Part shown: in pieces, positions 8,904 to 16,897 of the stretch | Numbering within the stretch: position 1 is the first letter of the stretch | Layout of the letters: the number at the start of each line of letters is the position of its first letter | Assembly: GCA_001898645.1 (NCBI GenBank) | Contig: MKUQ01000028.1 | Coordinates: forward strand, 62,001 to 126,000 | Direction of reading: 5' to 3' | DNA length: 64,000 nt | From: Burkholderiales bacterium 70-64 | GTDB lineage: Bacteria > Pseudomonadota > Gammaproteobacteria > Burkholderiales > Burkholderiaceae_E | Made by a program: the position numbers and the translations under genes | Notes under the pieces: generated by a model | The model's input: the letters and a program-made list of their open reading frames with translations, nothing else | What the model was told of the DNA's origin: nothing | Database searches by the model: none

Positions 8904-9379
8904 AGCTGCGCATCGGGCAGGGCTACGACGTGCACGCGCTGGTGCCCGGGCGCGCGCTGATCGTCGGCGGCGTCGAGCTGGCCCACGCGCAGGGGCTGCT
9001 CGGGCACTCCGATGCCGACGTGCTGCTGCACGCGATCACCGACGCCCTGCTCGGGGCCGCTGCGCTGGGCGACATCGGCCGCCATTTCCCCGACACCGAC
9101 GCCGGCTGGCGCGGCGCCGACAGCGCGCTGCTGCTCGGCGAGGCGGCTGCGCGCGTGCGCGCGGCCGGCTGGGAGATCGTCAACGTCGATTCCACCGTGA
9201 TCGCCCAGGCGCCGCGCCTCGCGCCGCACCTGCCGCGCATGGTGCAGCGCATCGCGGCGGTGCTCGCGCTCGATGCCGACCGGGTCAGCGTGAAGGCCAA
9301 GACCCACGAGCGCCTCGGCTTCGAAGGGCGCGGCGAGGGCATCGCGGCGCAGGCGGTGGTCCTCCTCCGGAGCGATTGA
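8900..9379 (+). CDS. ispF: 2-C-methyl-D-erythritol 2,4-cyclodiphosphate synthase IspF
   Basis: Zinc enzyme converting CDP-ME 2-phosphate to MEcPP and CMP in the MEP isoprenoid pathway. At 159 residues it has the family length. The metal ligands are visible in GYDVH (D10, H12) and in the [21 protein letters not shown] block, followed by [11 protein letters not shown]. The C-terminal [21 protein letters not shown] carries the conserved Thr/Glu. The ATG overlaps the ispD stop, giving a translationally coupled ispDF pair, while ispE is not in the window. The isoprenoid products feed, among others, the hpnCDE squalene route near 26-29 kb. Confidence 0.97.
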   Translation: MKLRIGQGYDVHALVPGRALIVGGVELAHAQGLLGHSDADVLLHAITDALLGAAALGDIGRHFPDTDAGWRGADSALLLGEAAARVRAAGWEIVNVDSTVIAQAPRLAPHLPRMVQRIAAVLALDADRVSVKAKTHERLGFEGRGEGIAAQAVVLLRSD

Positions 9380-9507
9380 GCGGAATCAAGGCGCCCCGTC
9401 GCCCGCGTCTGCCGAAAGTGACGCCGCCGAGGGCGTTTTCGGTACACTGGGCGATCGCCCGTGCGAAGGTCGCCAGCGGCGATGCGGACAAACAAGGGGA
9501 GACGACA

Positions 9508-10878
9508 GTGGGAGAGCAAACCAAGTTCCTGCTCGACGAGAGCCGGATTCCGAAGCGCTGGTACAACATCCAGGCCGACCTGCCCAAGCCGCTGGCACCG
9601 GTGCTGCATCCGGGCACGATGAAGCCGGTGGGCCCCGATGACCTGGCGCCGCTGTTCCCGATGGCGCTGATCATGCAGGAGGTCACCACCGAGCGGGAGA
9701 TCGACATCCCCGAGCCGGTGCGCGACATCTATCGCCTGTGGCGCCCGAGCCCGCTGTTCCGGGCTCATCGGCTGGAGAAGGCGCTGGGCACGCCGGCGAA
9801 GATCTTCTACAAGTACGAGGGCGTCAGCCCCGCCGGCAGCCACAAGCCGAACACCGCGGTGCCGCAGGCCTTCTACAACCGGGAGGCGGGCATCAAGCGG
9901 CTGAGCACCGAGACCGGCGCCGGGCAGTGGGGCTCCTCGCTCGCCTTCGCCGGCGCGCTGTTCGGCATCGACGTCACGGTGTTCCAGGTGCGCGTGTCCT
10001 ACGACCAGAAGCCGTACCGGCGCGCGCTGATGGAGTCCTACGGCGCGCGCTGCCTGCCCTCGCCGTCCACCGAGACCGAGTACGGGCGCAGCGTGCTGGC
10101 CAAGCGGCCGGACCACCCGGGCAGCCTCGGCATCGCCATCTCCGAGGCGGTGGAGATCGCCGCCAAGAACGACGACACCAAGTACGCGCTCGGCTCGGTG
10201 CTCAACCACGTGCTGCTGCACCAGACAGTGGTCGGGCTGGAGGCGATGGAGCAGCTGAAGATGGCCGACGCCTGGCCCGATGTCATCGTCGGCTGCACCG
10301 GCGGCGGCTCGAACTTCGCCGGCATCACCTTCCCGTTCATCGGCGACGGGCTGCGCGGCGGCGCCAAGCCGCGCATCGTGGCCGTCGAGCCGGCGGCCTG
10401 CCCGTCGCTCACTCGCGGCAAGTTCGCCTACGACTTCGGCGACACCGGGCACATGACGCCGCTGGCGAAGATGCACACGCTGGGGTCGACCTTCACGCCG
10501 CCCGGCTTCCACGCCGGTGGGCTGCGCTACCACGGCATGGCGCCGCTGGTGTCGCACCTGCGCGACCTGAACCTGATCGAGGCCGTGGCCTACCACCAGA
10601 CCGAGTGCTTCGCGGCCGGCATCCAGTTCGCGCGCGCCGAGGGCATCCTGCCCGCTCCGGAGGCCAACCACGCGGTGAAGGGGGCGATCGAGGAGGCGCT
10701 GCGCTGCAAGCGCGAAGGGCGCTCGCAGACCATCCTCTTCAACCTGTGCGGGCACGGCCACTTCGACATGGCGGCCTACATGGCCTACAGCGCCGGCACC
10801 CTCACCGACCAGTCGTACAACGAGGAGGAGCTCGCGATGGCGCTGGCCGGCCTGCCCAGCGTGCCCGAGCCGGCCTGA
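9508..10878 (+). CDS. trpB: TrpB2-type tryptophan synthase beta chain
   Basis: PLP enzyme of the fold-type II family that joins indole and serine. The lysine is K113 in [11 protein letters not shown], the phosphate-binding loop is [11 protein letters not shown], and WGSSLAFAG follows the catalytic Glu segment STETGAGQ. The long N-terminal region (residues 1-80, with [21 protein letters not shown]) and the SHKPNTA motif are features of the TrpB2 branch, which is often separate from trpA and can act alone or in indole salvage. No trpA is present here. The GTG at 9508 was chosen because AAGGGGA lies about eight bases upstream and the protein begins in register with the family. An earlier ATG would run into the ispF end. 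The product has 456 residues. Confidence 0.88.
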   Translation: MGEQTKFLLDESRIPKRWYNIQADLPKPLAPVLHPGTMKPVGPDDLAPLFPMALIMQEVTTEREIDIPEPVRDIYRLWRPSPLFRAHRLEKALGTPAKIFYKYEGVSPAGSHKPNTAVPQAFYNREAGIKRLSTETGAGQWGSSLAFAGALFGIDVTVFQVRVSYDQKPYRRALMESYGARCLPSPSTETEYGRSVLAKRPDHPGSLGIAISEAVEIAAKNDDTKYALGSVLNHVLLHQTVVGLEAMEQLKMADAWPDVIVGCTGGGSNFAGITFPFIGDGLRGGAKPRIVAVEPAACPSLTRGKFAYDFGDTGHMTPLAKMHTLGSTFTPPGFHAGGLRYHGMAPLVSHLRDLNLIEAVAYHQTECFAAGIQFARAEGILPAPEANHAVKGAIEEALRCKREGRSQTILFNLCGHGHFDMAAYMAYSAGTLTDQSYNEEELAMALAGLPSVPEPA

Positions 10879-10896
10879 AGCAGCGCATCCTTCTTC

Positions 10897-10915
10897 TAGG
10901 GTGAACAGGCCCTAG
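10897..10915 (+). repeat. Single arm of a dispersed palindromic repeat
   Basis: TAGGGTGAACAGGCCCTAG occurs 18 bases after trpB. Its core AGGGTGAACAGGCCCT is identical to the terminal arms of the 156-base element behind clpX (32599-32754). Only one arm is seen here, so it may be a remnant, a solo end or a recombination/regulatory site shared by the family. Confidence 0.6.
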
Positions 10916-10930
10916 CCTCCTTCCTTCGGT

Positions 10931-10952
10931 CCGGCCCCGGCTTCGGGGCCGG
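10931..10952 (+). terminator. Strong GC hairpin after trpB
   Basis: CCGGCCCCG (10931-10939) pairs perfectly with CGGGGCCGG (10944-10952) around a GCTT loop. It lies 53 bases after the trpB stop. There is no U-tract, so it may end trpB transcription only weakly or act with Rho. Confidence 0.5.
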
Positions 10953-11029
10953 GCCGAACTGCGCCTGCAAGGATCACGACGCTCGCCAGGACCAAGCGGG
11001 AGTCGCGGGCATGGGCCGCGCAACGCACA

Positions 11030-11043
11030 TTGATCCGGATCAA
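11030..11043 (+). promoter_or_regulatory. Perfect FNR/ANR-type box
   Basis: TTGATCCGGATCAA matches the FNR/ANR consensus TTGAT-N4-ATCAA in all ten defined bases and is a perfect palindrome. It lies about 70 bases upstream of the E1 alpha start. Its centre is about 41 bases before a plausible transcription start near 11078, behind a TATTGC/GCTATG -10-like patch at 11065-11075, which is the class II activator geometry. This predicts induction of the E1-lipoyl-LplA operon at low oxygen, or by a DNR-type NO sensor. Confidence 0.75.
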
Positions 11044-11112
11044 CGGACGGCGGCGCAGATGGCGTATTGCTATGCCTTCGCTGCCGGCACCGGCCGATGA
11101 AAGGAGGAGATC

Positions 11113-12120
11113 ATGCGCGATCGCAACGAGTCGCTGCTGTGGATGTACGAGAGGATGGTGGAGATCCGCCACTACGAGGAGACCATGGCCGCCGTCTACC
11201 TCGAGGGCAAGCTGCCGCCGAAGATCCAGAAGGGGCTGGCTTTCGACATCGGCTCGGGACCGGTACCCGGCGAGATGCACCTGTCGGCGGGTCAGGAGCC
11301 GGTCGCCGTGGGCGTATGCGCCCACCTGAAGAAGGAAGACACGGTGGTCGGCACCCACCGGCCTCACCACTTCGCGATCGCCAAGGGCGTGCCGCTCCAG
11401 GCGATGACCGCCGAGATGTTCGGCAAGGCTGCCGGCCTGGGCAAGGGCAAGGGCGGCCACATGCACCTCTTCGACCCGGAGAACCGCTTCAGCTGCAGCG
11501 GCATCATCGGCGCCAGCCTGCCGCCGGCGTGCGGCGCGGGGCTGGCGGCCAAGAAGCTCGGCCGCGACTGGGTGGCGGTGGCCTTCTTCGGCGAAGGGGC
11601 GGCCAACCAGGGCTCGTTCCATGAATCGCTGAACCTGGCCGCCCTGTGGAAGCTGCCGGTGCTGTTCGTGTGCGAGGACAACTACTGGGCGATCTCGGTG
11701 CCCAAGCCCGAGGCCACCTCGATCCCGAAAGTGTCGGATCGCGCGGCCGCCTACGGCATGCCGGGCATCCACGTGGCGAACAACGACGCGGTGGAGGTGT
11801 TCGAGGCGGCAGGTCCCGCCATCGAGCGCGCACGCCGCGGCCAGGGGCCGTCGCTGCTGGAGGTGCGCACCGATCGCTACCTCGGCCACTTCCAGGGCGA
11901 TGCCGAGGTCTACCGTCCCAAGGACGAGGTGTCCAAGCTGCGCGCCAACGATCCGATTCCGCGCCTGGCCGCGCAGCTCAAGGCGCAGGGCCTGATGGAC
12001 GATGCGCGGCGCGCGCAGATCGATGCGCGGGCGAAGGGGCGGGTAGACGAGGCCTACGCCTACGCCCGGGCGGCGGAATACCCCGCGCCGGCCGACGCGC
12101 TGGCCGACCTGTTCGTCTGA
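11113..12120 (+). CDS. Thiamine-diphosphate 2-oxo acid/acetoin dehydrogenase E1 alpha
   Basis: Catalytic E1 alpha subunit that decarboxylates a 2-oxo acid or cleaves acetoin on ThDP and passes the acyl group to a lipoyl arm. The 335 residues include GEMHLSAGQEPVAVG, the GTHRPHHFAIAKG loop, GKGKGGHMHLF and the ThDP/Mg motif FFGEGAANQGSFHE, with Glu where most members have Asp (GDG). The best family resemblance is AcoA-like E1 alpha. It has an unusual stretch between the first helix and the GEMHL motif (about residues 30-55, LPPKIQKGLAFDIGSG). AAAGGAGGAGATC is a strong ribosome-binding site. It is first in a four-gene operon behind an FNR-type box. No E2 acyltransferase or E3 gene follows. Confidence 0.87.
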   Translation: MRDRNESLLWMYERMVEIRHYEETMAAVYLEGKLPPKIQKGLAFDIGSGPVPGEMHLSAGQEPVAVGVCAHLKKEDTVVGTHRPHHFAIAKGVPLQAMTAEMFGKAAGLGKGKGGHMHLFDPENRFSCSGIIGASLPPACGAGLAAKKLGRDWVAVAFFGEGAANQGSFHESLNLAALWKLPVLFVCEDNYWAISVPKPEATSIPKVSDRAAAYGMPGIHVANNDAVEVFEAAGPAIERARRGQGPSLLEVRTDRYLGHFQGDAEVYRPKDEVSKLRANDPIPRLAAQLKAQGLMDDARRAQIDARAKGRVDEAYAYARAAEYPAPADALADLFV

Positions 12121-12128
12121 CACCCGCG

Positions 12129-12148
12129 CGCGGACGGCTTCGTCCGCG
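12129..12148 (+). other. Intercistronic hairpin between E1 alpha and E1 beta
   Basis: CGCGGACG (12129-12136) pairs perfectly with CGTCCGCG (12141-12148) around a GCTT tetraloop, nine bases after the E1 alpha stop and before the GGGAG ribosome-binding site of E1 beta. It could stabilise or process the mRNA or partly attenuate it. It has no U-tract. Confidence 0.5.
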
Positions 12149-12175
12149 GCGCTCCTCTCACGGGAGTAACCGATC

Positions 12176-13216
12176 ATGAGCGAATCACGAACCCTGACGA
12201 TGGCCCAGGCGATCTCCGAGGCGATCGCGCAGGAGATGGAACGCGACCCCACGGTCTTCGTGATGGGCGAGGACATCGGCCGCTACGGCGGCATCTTCGG
12301 CGCCACCGGCGGGCTGCTCGACAAGTTCGGCAAGGACCGCATCATGGATACGCCGATCTCCGAGACGGCGTTCATCGGCGCGGCCACCGGCGCGGCCGCC
12401 GCCGGCATGCGCCCGATCGCCGAGCTGATGTTCGTCGACTTCTTCGGCGTGTGCATGGACCAGATCTACAACCACCTGGCGAAGAACACCTACATGGCCG
12501 GCGGCAACATCCGCCTGCCGGTGGTGCTGATGACCGCCGTGGGCGGCGGCTACAACGACGCCGCGCAGCACTCGCAGTGCCTGTTCGCCACCTTCGCGCA
12601 CATGCCGGGCCTGAAGGTGGTGGTCCCGTCGAACGCCTACGACGCCAAGGGGCTGATGATCCAGGCGATCCGCGACGACAACCCGGTGATGTTCATGTTC
12701 CACAAGGGCATCATGGGCCTGCCGTGGATGGCCTACTTCGAGGGCAGCACCACCGAGGTGCCGCAGGCGCCGTACACGGTGCCCTTCGGCGAGGCCCGCA
12801 CGGTGCGCGAGGGGCGCGACCTCACCATCGTCACGCTCAGCCAGATGGTGCACAAGGCGGCGCAGGCCGCTGCCGCCCTCGAGCGCGACGGCATCGACGT
12901 CGAGGTGATCGACCTGCGCACCCTGGTGCCGCTCGACCGCAAGGCGGTGCTGAAGTCGGTCGCCAAGACCGGCCGGCTGCTGGTGGCCGACGAGGACTAC
13001 CTGAGCTTCGGCCTGAGCGGCGAGATCGCCGCCATCGTCGCCGAGAACCTCGACACGGTGCAGTTGCGCGCGCCGGTCAAGCGCCTCGCGGTGCCCGACG
13101 TGCCGATTCCCTACAGCCGTCCGCTCGAGCGCTTCGTGATCCCGCAGGTCGACTCGATCGTCGAGGCGGCGCGCGCGCTGTGCAGCGCGCCGGCCGTGCA
13201 GGCGGTGCCCGCATGA
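12176..13216 (+). CDS. Thiamine-diphosphate 2-oxo acid/acetoin dehydrogenase E1 beta
   Basis: Partner of the preceding E1 alpha; together they form the alpha2beta2 E1 enzyme. The 346 residues show the transketolase-like pyrimidine domain (MGEDIGRYGGIFGATGGL, DTPISETAFIGAATGAA with the activating Glu, ELMFVDFFGVCMDQI) and a C-terminal domain (VEVIDLRTLVPLD, LLVADEDYLSFGLSGEIAA). AcoB-like enzymes are the nearest description. The usual His of this family in the active-site loop is represented by YNDAAQHSQ. The stop overlaps the ATG of the lipoyl-domain gene by four bases, indicating coupled synthesis. Confidence 0.88.
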   Translation: MSESRTLTMAQAISEAIAQEMERDPTVFVMGEDIGRYGGIFGATGGLLDKFGKDRIMDTPISETAFIGAATGAAAAGMRPIAELMFVDFFGVCMDQIYNHLAKNTYMAGGNIRLPVVLMTAVGGGYNDAAQHSQCLFATFAHMPGLKVVVPSNAYDAKGLMIQAIRDDNPVMFMFHKGIMGLPWMAYFEGSTTEVPQAPYTVPFGEARTVREGRDLTIVTLSQMVHKAAQAAAALERDGIDVEVIDLRTLVPLDRKAVLKSVAKTGRLLVADEDYLSFGLSGEIAAIVAENLDTVQLRAPVKRLAVPDVPIPYSRPLERFVIPQVDSIVEAARALCSAPAVQAVPA

Positions 13217-13467
13217 CGAGGCAGATCGTCCTCGACGACGCCTGCTGGAAGGACGTCGAGGAGGGCACCGAGGCGCTGCTCGATCGCTGGCTCGTCGCCG
13301 AGGGCGACGCGGTGAAGGCCGGTGCGACGGTGGCCGTGGTGGTGCTGGTGAAGACCAGCATCGAGGTGCCGGCGCCGGCCGACGGCGTGCTGGAGCGCAT
13401 CCTCGTTCCCGCCGAGGGGACCTTCGCGCGCAGCGTGCCGATCGGCACGCTGCGCGAAGCGGGCTGA
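13213..13467 (+). CDS. Stand-alone lipoyl-domain carrier protein
   Basis: An 84-residue protein made only of a biotinyl/lipoyl-attachment beta-barrel. The hairpin lysine is K47 in VVLVKTSIEV, followed by PAPADGVL, the half-barrel repeat typical of 2-oxo acid dehydrogenase lipoyl domains. There is no peripheral-subunit-binding domain and no CoA-acyltransferase domain, so it cannot be a complete E2. It overlaps E1 beta (ATGA) and is followed directly (TGAATG) by a lipoate ligase homologue. The simplest reading is a free swinging-arm partner for this E1, with the acyltransferase and E3 supplied elsewhere, or an E1 that transfers its product in another way. Confidence 0.82.
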   Translation: MTRQIVLDDACWKDVEEGTEALLDRWLVAEGDAVKAGATVAVVVLVKTSIEVPAPADGVLERILVPAEGTFARSVPIGTLREAG

Positions 13468-14214
13468 ATGCCGGTCGCAGAAGCCAGCATCGCCGAGGAG
13501 CACGCCTGGTGCGCCGGCGTGCTCGCGGCGCCGCTGGCAGCGCCGCGCTGGCGGGTATGGCGCTACCGTGCGCCGGAGATCGTGCTCGGCTGCGCCCAGC
13601 GTGCGCTGCACGAGGCGGCCATGCGGCGCGCTCCGCGCGGCGTCGCCGTCACGGTGCGGCCGTCCGGCGGAGGCGCGGTGCTGGCCGGCCCCTGGATGGT
13701 GGGCGTCACGGTGGTGCTGCCGCCCGGGCATGCGCTGCTCGGCGAGGGGCTGGTGGACAGCTACCGCTGGCTGGGCGAGTTGCATGCCGGCGTGCTGGCG
13801 CAGGCCGGCATCGCCGCGCGCGCGCTCGACCCGCGGGTGCAGCGGCCCGCGCCCGATGCTGCGGGTGCGACGGGTGCGGCGCATGCAGCAACCGCCGCGG
13901 GCGTCCGCTGGGCCTGCTTCGGCGCGCTCTCGCCGTGGGAGGTGGTGGCCGCGGACGGGCGCAAGCTCACCGGGCTGTCGCAGCAGCGCAAGCGCGCCGG
14001 CGTCGCCTATTCGGCCGGCACACTGGTGGCGCGTCCCGACTGGCGCCTGCTGTGCGAGGCGCTCGGCGAACCGGCCGACGCGGCGCGCCTGCACGCGCTC
14101 ACCGCTGCCTGCGAGGAAACGCCCGCAGCGGCCGGCCTCGATGCCGCGGCTTGGGCCGAGCGGCTCGATACGGCGCTGGCGGCGCGCCTGGACGACGGCG
14201 GCCCGGAAACCTGA
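13468..14214 (+). CDS. Lipoate-protein ligase A family protein
   Basis: BPL/LplA/LipB-fold protein of 248 residues, likely to attach lipoate or octanoate to the preceding lipoyl domain. Visible family landmarks are the first strand WRVWRYRAPEIVLGCAQ, the RPSGGGAVLAGPWMVGV lipoyl-AMP loop, and GRKLTGLSQQRKRAGVAYSAGTL containing the catalytic Lys in DGRKLTG. An Ala-rich insert at about residues 128-145 (PDAAGATGAAHAATAAG) separates the two halves. The family also includes LipM and LipL transferases, so ligase rather than transfer activity is not proven. Its start codon abuts the stop of the lipoyl gene, so it looks like a dedicated modifying enzyme. Confidence 0.8.
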   Translation: MPVAEASIAEEHAWCAGVLAAPLAAPRWRVWRYRAPEIVLGCAQRALHEAAMRRAPRGVAVTVRPSGGGAVLAGPWMVGVTVVLPPGHALLGEGLVDSYRWLGELHAGVLAQAGIAARALDPRVQRPAPDAAGATGAAHAATAAGVRWACFGALSPWEVVAADGRKLTGLSQQRKRAGVAYSAGTLVARPDWRLLCEALGEPADAARLHALTAACEETPAAAGLDAAAWAERLDTALAARLDDGGPET

Positions 14215-14275
14215 AGCACCCGCGGCGGCGGCCCCGACCTCCTTCGCCCGTTCAGTACGGGTCTGCTCCGCGCAT

Positions 14276-14857
14276 TCAGCGCAGATCGGCCAGCAGCGCC
14301 GTGCGCACGGCCTCGGGCAACTCGACCGCTACCGTGTAGTGCTCGTGGTCGACGCCCGCCGAGAGCGCGGCGCCGCCCGACAGCGCATCGGCCATCGCGT
14401 CGGTGAGCTCGAAGCGCAGGAAGTGCACCGCGGAGGTCTTCTGCTCGTTCTCTCGCTCGAGATCCTCGTCGGCGATCGCGTACACCTTCGCGGCGTCGCC
14501 CACGCGGACCCAGGTCTTGCGCTCGATGCCCTTGAGCTGCGCGAGCTCGCGGCGCCGCACGTCGACGTCCTCGTACTCGATGAGCATGGTGGCCTTGAAG
14601 TTGCGCCCGTCGGGGATCAGCGGGTTGTAGGCGTCCAGCTCGTGCTGGATGCCGTCCTCCTCGAAGATCTTCTCGATGCGCAGCATCTCCTGCACCTGGT
14701 AGCGCACCGTCAGCTCGTCCTCGAACAGCAGCGTGACGTGGGTGCCCAGCGCCAAGGTGCGGTTCCTCTTGTGCTCGATGACGCGGCGGCGGAAGTCGGG
14801 CCTCGCCTTGGCGTAGGCCTCCAGCGTCATCAGCGATTCGCGCGAAAGAACTCCCAT
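14276..14857 (-). CDS. DUF3501 family protein
   Basis: A 193-residue soluble protein of the DUF3501 family, function not established. Recognisable blocks are RRRVIEHKRNRTLALG, HVTLLFEDELTVRYQVQEML, EIFEEDGIQHELDAYNPL-like text and YNPLIPDGRNFKATMLIEY, ending with HYTVAVELPE. No metal-binding motif or membrane segment is visible. It is the last gene of a minus-strand trio with the Fe-S protein and rubrerythrin and starts 12 bases after the Fe-S gene with GGAGATCG before the ATG at 14857. The conserved company suggests a role in the same oxidative-stress or electron-transfer function. Confidence 0.8.
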   Translation of the reverse strand: MGVLSRESLMTLEAYAKARPDFRRRVIEHKRNRTLALGTHVTLLFEDELTVRYQVQEMLRIEKIFEEDGIQHELDAYNPLIPDGRNFKATMLIEYEDVDVRRRELAQLKGIERKTWVRVGDAAKVYAIADEDLERENEQKTSAVHFLRFELTDAMADALSGGAALSAGVDHEHYTVAVELPEAVRTALLADLR

Positions 14858-14868
14858 GATCGATCTCC

Positions 14869-16224
14869 TTACTGCAATCCGTAGGCGATGCGCAGCAGCG
14901 TCAGCGGATGGGCCAGCCTGCCCTCGACGCTGCGCCCCGCCTCGCCCATGCCCTGCTCGATGTGATGGCCCGCGAGCTGGCAATCCGAGGTGATCCAGTT
15001 CGGCTCGCCCTGCGGATGCTCGCCCATCTGGCGGAACACCGGCCGGCCGATCTTCATCGCCGTCTGGTGGAATTCCTTCTTTACGCCCCAGGTGCCGGCA
15101 TGTCCCGAGCAGCGCTCGATCGTGTGCACGTGGGTGCCGGGGATGGTCTCGAGCACCTCGCGCGTCTTCTGGCCCACGTTCTGCACCCGCAGGTGGCAGG
15201 ACACGTGGTACGAGACGTTGCCCAGCGGCGTGGAGAAATCGGTCTCGAGCAGCCCGTCCTTGGCGCGCAGGGCGAAGTACTCGAACGGGTCGAACATCGC
15301 CTCCTGCACCGCCTGCACGTCGGCATCGCCGGGAAAGAGCATCGGCAGCTCCTGCTTGTACATCAGCGCGCAGGACGGAATGGGGGCGAGGATGGCGTAG
15401 CCCTCGCGCGCCAGCCGGGCGAGCGCCGGGATGTTCTTCTCCTTGAGCGCGGCCACCGAGTCGAGGTCGCCCAGCTCCAGCTTGGGCATGCCGCAGCAGG
15501 CCTCCTTCGCGGCGAGCACGTAGGGGATGCGGTTGTGGTCGAGCACCTTGGTCAGGTCGTGGCCGATGCCCGGCTCGTTGTAGTTGACGTAGCAGGTGGC
15601 GTAGATGGCCACCTTGCCCGGCGTGCGCTGGCCATCGCGCACCGGATGCGCCTGCGAGGGCGCCGCGTAGGCGCGGAACTTGTCGCTGGTGAACTCGGGC
15701 AGCCAGGCATTGCGGTCGACGCCGAGGCCCTTCTCCAGGCCCCTGCGGAAGGTCTTGTTGCGGGTGAGCGCGTTGACCGCCTGCACCACCACCGGAATGC
15801 CGGCCAGCGTGCCGTTGCGGTCGGTCGACGACAGCGCCTTGTCGCGGAACTGCGTCGGCGTGCCCTTGCGGAAGCCGATCGCCTTGCCCCGCAGCATCAG
15901 GTGCGGGAAATCGACGTTCCAGGGGTGCGGCGGCACGTACGGACACTTGGTCATGTAACAGATGTCGCACAGGTAGCACTGGTCGACGACCTTCCAGTAG
16001 TCGACACGGTCGACGCCGTCCATCTCGCCCGAGGCCGATTCGTCGATCAGGTCGAACAGCGTCGGGAACGCGTTGCACAGGCTCAGGCAGCGCCGGCAGC
16101 CGTGGCAGATCTCGAACACCCGGTGCATCTCGTCGAGCGCGCGCGATTCGTCGTGGAACTCCGGGTTCTTCCAGTCGAGCGGATGACGGGTCGGCGCTTC
16201 GAGCGAACCTTCTCGTGCGGTCAT
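14869..16224 (-). CDS. Heterodisulfide reductase/GlpC-like Fe-S protein with two CCG domains
   Basis: A 451-residue cytoplasmic Fe-S protein. The N-terminus carries two ferredoxin-type 4Fe-4S sites, CHGCRRCLSLCNAFP (about residues 40-55) and CYLCDICYMTKCPY (about 83-96). Two cysteine-rich CCG modules follow: YATCYVNYNEPG with ACCGMPKLE, and SCHLRVQN with RCSGHAGTWG. This is the HdrD/GlpC/GlcF layout without a flavin subunit. Here it is flanked by rubrerythrin upstream and DUF3501 downstream rather than a dehydrogenase. A role in passing electrons to rubrerythrin for peroxide reduction is an inference from the neighbours. Confidence 0.85.
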   Translation of the reverse strand: MTAREGSLEAPTRHPLDWKNPEFHDESRALDEMHRVFEICHGCRRCLSLCNAFPTLFDLIDESASGEMDGVDRVDYWKVVDQCYLCDICYMTKCPYVPPHPWNVDFPHLMLRGKAIGFRKGTPTQFRDKALSSTDRNGTLAGIPVVVQAVNALTRNKTFRRGLEKGLGVDRNAWLPEFTSDKFRAYAAPSQAHPVRDGQRTPGKVAIYATCYVNYNEPGIGHDLTKVLDHNRIPYVLAAKEACCGMPKLELGDLDSVAALKEKNIPALARLAREGYAILAPIPSCALMYKQELPMLFPGDADVQAVQEAMFDPFEYFALRAKDGLLETDFSTPLGNVSYHVSCHLRVQNVGQKTREVLETIPGTHVHTIERCSGHAGTWGVKKEFHQTAMKIGRPVFRQMGEHPQGEPNWITSDCQLAGHHIEQGMGEAGRSVEGRLAHPLTLLRIAYGLQ

Positions 16225-16363
16225 GGTGGTTTCCGGTTCGTCGGAATGGCGCAGCGGCGCTGCGCCCGCCGCGTGCGGTGCGGATGACGTCGAAGAGGGA
16301 GCACGCTCGCGCGAGCCCCCTGGGGGCGATGCGCGCCGCCGCGAGGCGACGGCGCGCGGTCGC

Positions 16364-16783
16364 TCAGGCCAGCCCCTCGAGCGCCTTGGCGAACTTGTTG
16401 GCGTGCGAGCGCTCGGCCTTGGCGAGCGTCTCGAACCAGTCGGCGATCTCGTCGAAGCCTTCCGTGCGGGCCGTCTTGGCCATGCCCGGGTACATGTCGG
16501 TGTACTCGTGGGTCTCGCCCGCGACGGCCGACTTCAGGTTCTTCTCGGAGGAGCCGATCGGCAGGTCGGTGGCTGGGTCGCCCACCTCGGACAGGTAATC
16601 GAGGTGGCCGTGCGCATGGCCGGTCTCGCCTTCGGCAGTGGAGCGGAACAGCGCGGCGACCTCGGGCTGGCCTTCGACGTCGGCCTTGTTGGCGAAGTAC
16701 AGGTAGCGCCGGTTCGCCTGGCTTTCGCCCGCGAATGCGTCCTTCAGGTTCTGGTGGGTCTTGGTGCCTTGCAGTTTTGCCAT
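16364..16783 (-). CDS. Rubrerythrin, ferritin-like domain only
   Basis: Non-haem di-iron protein of the rubrerythrin family, expected to reduce hydrogen peroxide. The 139 residues contain the four-helix ligand pattern: FAGESQANRRYLYFA, STAEGETGHAHGHL, VAGETHEYTDMYP and KAERSHANKF supply the Glu/His ligands. The C-terminal rubredoxin domain of classical rubrerythrin is missing, so an external electron donor is needed; the Fe-S protein next in the operon is the obvious candidate. CAGGAGACATGCC precedes the ATG. A sigma-70-like promoter is visible upstream at 16858-16887. Confidence 0.92.
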   Translation of the reverse strand: MAKLQGTKTHQNLKDAFAGESQANRRYLYFANKADVEGQPEVAALFRSTAEGETGHAHGHLDYLSEVGDPATDLPIGSSEKNLKSAVAGETHEYTDMYPGMAKTARTEGFDEIADWFETLAKAERSHANKFAKALEGLA

Positions 16784-16857
16784 GGCATGTCTCCTGTGGT
16801 CGAGGGTGGAGCCGTGGCGCGATCACGCATCCCGGCGCGATCGCGGCCGGTTCAGCC

Positions 16858-16887
16858 AATCTAGCAAAGAGCGATTGCAGATGCCAA
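16858..16887 (-). promoter_or_regulatory. Candidate sigma-70 promoter for the rubrerythrin operon
   Basis: Read on the minus strand, TTGGCA (16882-16887) and TAGATT (16858-16863) are separated by 18 bases, giving a start near 16850, about 67 bases before the rubrerythrin ATG. The flanking AT-rich patch (16870-16910) is the only one between envZ and this gene. No FNR, OxyR or IscR site was recognised with confidence. Confidence 0.5.
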
Positions 16888-16897
16888 TTGACGGTAC

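Noticed and set aside
13213-16783. An sHdr/LbpA sulfur-oxidation system (lipoyl carrier, LplA-like ligase and Hdr subunits)
   Set aside because: The lipoyl protein is read together with E1 subunits, the HdrC-like gene is on the opposite strand with rubrerythrin and DUF3501, and no hdrA, hdrB or LbpA-type GcvH protein is present.
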